Shown one piece after another: positions 61,701-64,000 of a stretch of DNA of 64,000 nucleotides. The position numbers and the translations under genes are program-made. Origin of the DNA: Ideonella sp. A 288 (GTDB lineage Bacteria; Pseudomonadota; Gammaproteobacteria; Burkholderiales; Burkholderiaceae_C); contig NZ_MWLO01000126.1 in the NCBI RefSeq assembly GCF_002198735.1, positions 1-64,000 on the forward strand, read 5' to 3'. Within the stretch, counting starts at the first letter, position 1. The number at the start of each line of letters is the position of its first letter. Below the pieces are notes generated by a model, which was not told the origin of the DNA, made no database searches, and was given only the letters and a program-made list of their open reading frames with translations.

Positions 61701-63163
61701 TCGACGCCGACCTGTCCCACGGCAGCAGCGACTCCGCCCTGGCATCGGCACCCGACGCCGCCATGCCCGCCAGCCCGCGCATCGAGCGCTGGGGCCACTA
61801 CCTCGCCGACCTCGAGGCCTACGCCGGCATGCATGTGCCGCTGCAGACGCAGGGCACGCTGGTGCGGGTGGCCGGCCTGGTGCTCGAAGCCGCCGGCGTG
61901 CGCGCCCCCGTGGGCTCGGTGTTCGAGGTGCACGGCGACAGCCCGATGCCGGTGCTGGCCGAGGTGGTGGGCTTCAACGGCGACCGCGCCTACCTGATGC
62001 CCACCGGCGAGGTGCACGGCCTGGCCAGCGGCGCCCGCGTGCTGCCGCGCGCCGTGCCGCACGCGCCGCCGCGCCTGGGCCGCGACAACCAGCTCTGGCG
62101 CCGCAGCGAAGACCGCGGCCTGCACCTGGCCATGGGCGATGGCCTGCTCGGCCGCGTGGTCGATGCGCACGGCCAGCCGATGGACCGGCTGGGCCCGCTG
62201 ACCCATGTGCGCAACGAACCGATGACGCGCCGGCCCATCAACGCGATGGACCGCGACCCGGTGCGCACCCCGCTGGACACCGGCGTGCGCGCCATCAACG
62301 CCATGCTCACCGTGGGCCGCGGCCAGCGCATCGGCCTGTTCGCCGGCACCGGCGTGGGCAAGAGCGTGCTGCTGGGCATGATGGCCCGCTACACCGCGGC
62401 CGACGTGATCGTCGTCGGCCTGATCGGCGAACGCGGCCGCGAGGTGAAGGAATTCATCGAGGACATCCTGGGTGCCGAGGGCCTGGCGCGCAGCGTGGTG
62501 GTGGCCGCCCCGGCCGATGCGCCGCCGCTGGTGCGCATGCAGGGCGCCACCTACGCCACCGCGATCGCCGAGCACTTCCGCGACCAGGGCCGCCACGTGC
62601 TGCTGCTGATGGACAGCCTCACCCGCTACGCGATGGCGCAGCGCGAGATCGCGCTGGCCATCGGCGAGCCGCCGGCCACCAAGGGCTACCCGCCGAGCTG
62701 CTTCGCCAAGCTGCCGCAGCTGGTGGAGCGCTCGGGCAACGGCCTGAAGGGCGTGGGCTCGATCACCGCCTTCTACACCGTGCTGAGCGAGAGCGACGAC
62801 CCGCAGGACCCGATCGCCGATGCCGCCCGCGGCATCCTCGACGGCCACATCGTGCTGTCGCGCGACCTGGCCGAGGCCGGCCACTACCCGGCCATCGACG
62901 TCGAGCGCTCGGTGTCGCGGGTGATGCCCAGCGTGGCCCCGCGCGAGCAGCTCGAGGCCGCCCGCCGCGTGCGCGGCCTGCTGTCGCGGCTGACCAAGGC
63001 GCGCGACCTGATCCAGCTGGGCGCCTACGCGCCCGGCCACGACCCCGAACTCGACCTCGCGGTTCGGCTGCAGCCCCAACTGGCCGCACTGCTGCAGCAG
63101 GACATGCACGACCGCGCCCCGCTGGACGCCAGCCGCCATCAGCTGTGCCGTCTGGTCACCTGA
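61697..63163 (+). CDS. fliI: Flagellum-specific export ATPase FliI
   Basis: 488 residues from ATG 61697 (ATGA overlap with fliH). F1-beta-type ATPase: P-loop [23 protein letters not shown], Walker [39 protein letters not shown]. Drives loading of export substrates at the base. Confidence 0.97.
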   Translation: MIDADLSHGSSDSALASAPDAAMPASPRIERWGHYLADLEAYAGMHVPLQTQGTLVRVAGLVLEAAGVRAPVGSVFEVHGDSPMPVLAEVVGFNGDRAYLMPTGEVHGLASGARVLPRAVPHAPPRLGRDNQLWRRSEDRGLHLAMGDGLLGRVVDAHGQPMDRLGPLTHVRNEPMTRRPINAMDRDPVRTPLDTGVRAINAMLTVGRGQRIGLFAGTGVGKSVLLGMMARYTAADVIVVGLIGERGREVKEFIEDILGAEGLARSVVVAAPADAPPLVRMQGATYATAIAEHFRDQGRHVLLLMDSLTRYAMAQREIALAIGEPPATKGYPPSCFAKLPQLVERSGNGLKGVGSITAFYTVLSESDDPQDPIADAARGILDGHIVLSRDLAEAGHYPAIDVERSVSRVMPSVAPREQLEAARRVRGLLSRLTKARDLIQLGAYAPGHDPELDLAVRLQPQLAALLQQDMHDRAPLDASRHQLCRLVT

Positions 63164-63180
63164 GCCACTGAGCCCCCAAC

Positions 63181-63648
63181 ATGTCCACCCTGGATTCCAT
63201 CGCCACGCTGAACACCCTGCTGCAGCACGCCACCCACGAGCGCGACACCGCGCTGGCCGCGCTGCAGCAGGCCGAGGCCGCCGCCGAGGCGGCGCGCCGG
63301 CAGGCCGAGCAGTTGCTGGGCTACCGCGTCGAGTACCGCGAACGCTGGGGCAGCCACTTCCGCGGCTCCGGCACCATCGAGTTGCTGCACTGCTACCAGG
63401 GCTTCGCCGGTCGGCTCGACCAGGCCATCGGCCAGCAGGACCAGGCCGTGAAGAATGCCGAGGCCCGCGTCGAGCGCGCGCGCGCACTGTGCGTGGCCCG
63501 CGAGCAGCGCGTGGCCGCGGTGCGCAAGCTGATCGAACGCCGCCGTGCCGAACTCGACCGCGCCGCGGGCCGGCGCGAACAGCGCCAGCTCGACGAGGCC
63601 GCCGCCCGCCAGGGCGCGGCCCGCAGTGCCGCCTTCTCGTCCCAGTGA
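63181..63648 (+). CDS. fliJ: Flagellar protein FliJ
   Basis: 155 residues of Ala/Arg/Glu/Gln-rich coiled coil. Position between fliI and fliK, 17 bp after fliI, supports the call. FliJ is a general chaperone and coupling part of the export ATPase. Sequence is not strongly conserved in the family. Confidence 0.88.
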   Translation: MSTLDSIATLNTLLQHATHERDTALAALQQAEAAAEAARRQAEQLLGYRVEYRERWGSHFRGSGTIELLHCYQGFAGRLDQAIGQQDQAVKNAEARVERARALCVAREQRVAAVRKLIERRRAELDRAAGRREQRQLDEAAARQGAARSAAFSSQ

Positions 63649-63658
63649 GCCCACCACG

Positions 63659-64000
63659 ATGATGCCTGCCCTGTCCCCCCTGGCCGCCATCAGCGGCCCC
63701 GCCCCGCAGCCTTTGTCGGGCGGTGCCCGCAGCGCCGCAGGTGAGGGCCAGCCCCCAGGCGCGGGCTTTTCCAATCTGCTGAAGAAGGCCTCGGCCCAGA
63801 CGCAGCCGGTGGTGCGCGACACCAGCGCCCGCCCGCCCGCGCGGCCCGCCGATCGCCGCGGCGATGCCGCGGTGGACGACCCCGCCGCGCGCGATGGCCA
63901 GGCCGAGACCGGCGCAACCGCCGAGGCCGCGACCGACCCCGCGGCCCAGCCGACCACCGCCGACGCCTGGCGGCCCCCGCCGCCGACCGAGCCGACCACC
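63659..64000 (+). CDS. fliK: FliK hook-length control protein, N-terminal part (3' end outside window)
   Basis: The frame from ATG 63659 (or 63662) stays open to the edge: at least 114 residues, Ala/Pro/Gly/Thr-rich and low-complexity (GFSNLLKKASAQTQ, DDPAARDGQAETGAT), matching the disordered N-half of FliK. Conserved C-terminal core not seen. It is 11 bp after fliJ. Confidence 0.75.
   Translation, partial: MMPALSPLAAISGPAPQPLSGGARSAAGEGQPPGAGFSNLLKKASAQTQPVVRDTSARPPARPADRRGDAAVDDPAARDGQAETGATAEAATDPAAQPTTADAWRPPPPTEPTT

Noticed and set aside
1-64000. tRNA, rRNA, insertion sequences or integrase
   Set aside because: I saw no cloverleaf-like, rRNA or transposase sequence, and no att-type direct repeats around the 22.4-28.8 kb operon.

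Overview
The window reads as the chromosome of a flagellated, high-G+C (roughly 70% by eye) betaproteobacterium of the Burkholderiales, most like the Rubrivivax/Leptothrix/Sphaerotilus group. Grounds are the FlhDC-type flagellar hierarchy, TCAAG-N12-GCCGATA sigma-28 promoters, a phasin-like gene, a DUF1501/DUF1800 pair and a GGGCCGCTCCC...CCCCCTCGGGGGG intergenic repeat. The group assignment is inference.

Layout. (1) 1-4.4 kb: the 3' end of a giant secreted-type protein made of octapeptides (L-x-T-x-Q-[IVL]-x-A) arranged in an exact 408-bp supra-repeat, ending in a Ca-binding-like domain. (2) 4.6-14.5 kb, + strand: a glycan locus with a CDP-glucose branch (rfbF, rfbG, cupin epimerase-like, RmlD-like), glycosyltransferase-like and FAD enzymes, PseI, WbqC-like, PIG-L deacetylase and a methyltransferase. 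(3) 14.6-22.2 kb, - strand: one long operon, TolC-like outer-membrane protein, large putative glycosyltransferase, then PseB, PseC, PseF, PseG and a PseH-like GNAT, which completes pseudaminic-acid-type synthesis with PseI. (4) 22.4-28.8 kb, + strand: a compact four-gene operon that I cannot match to a named system: class III cyclase-TPR, soluble vanadate-haloperoxidase/PAP2-like protein, subtilase, lipoprotein. (5) 28.8-35.0 kb, - strand: methyltransferase, then SPINDLY-type O-GlcNAc-transferase-like protein, LapB-like type I secretion ABC transporter and HlyD-family adaptor. (6) 35.2-40.8 kb: GNAT, putative cysteine amidase, phasin-like, DUF1501/DUF1800. (7) 41-47.4 kb, - strand: cheZ, cheY, motB, motA, a methyltransferase, a degenerate HD-GYP protein, flhC, flhD. 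(8) 47.4-64 kb: two flagellins, fliD, fliS, fliT, a YcgR-like brake, two pseudopilins, a GAF/PAS/GGDEF/EAL protein, divergent fliE, then fliFGHIJ and the start of fliK.

How it may work together. Three sigma-28 promoters (fliC, fliD, fliS) are plain. A second element recurs: a GGGCCC-GAA half-site and a CGCTTTCCGGCG-like half-site, then a -10-like hexamer (xAxxxT) about 30-31 nt after the TTT. It stands before fliE/fliF (as a palindrome), the motA/motB operon, the TolC-Pse operon, the glycosyltransferase-T1SS operon, a methyltransferase, a glycan gene and the c-di-GMP gene. The best explanation is an FlhDC-class activator box. If so, type I secretion, pseudaminic acid synthesis and Ser/Thr glycosylation belong to the flagellar regulon, and the giant Thr-rich repeat protein is the obvious candidate cargo. 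The link is inference from sequence and context.
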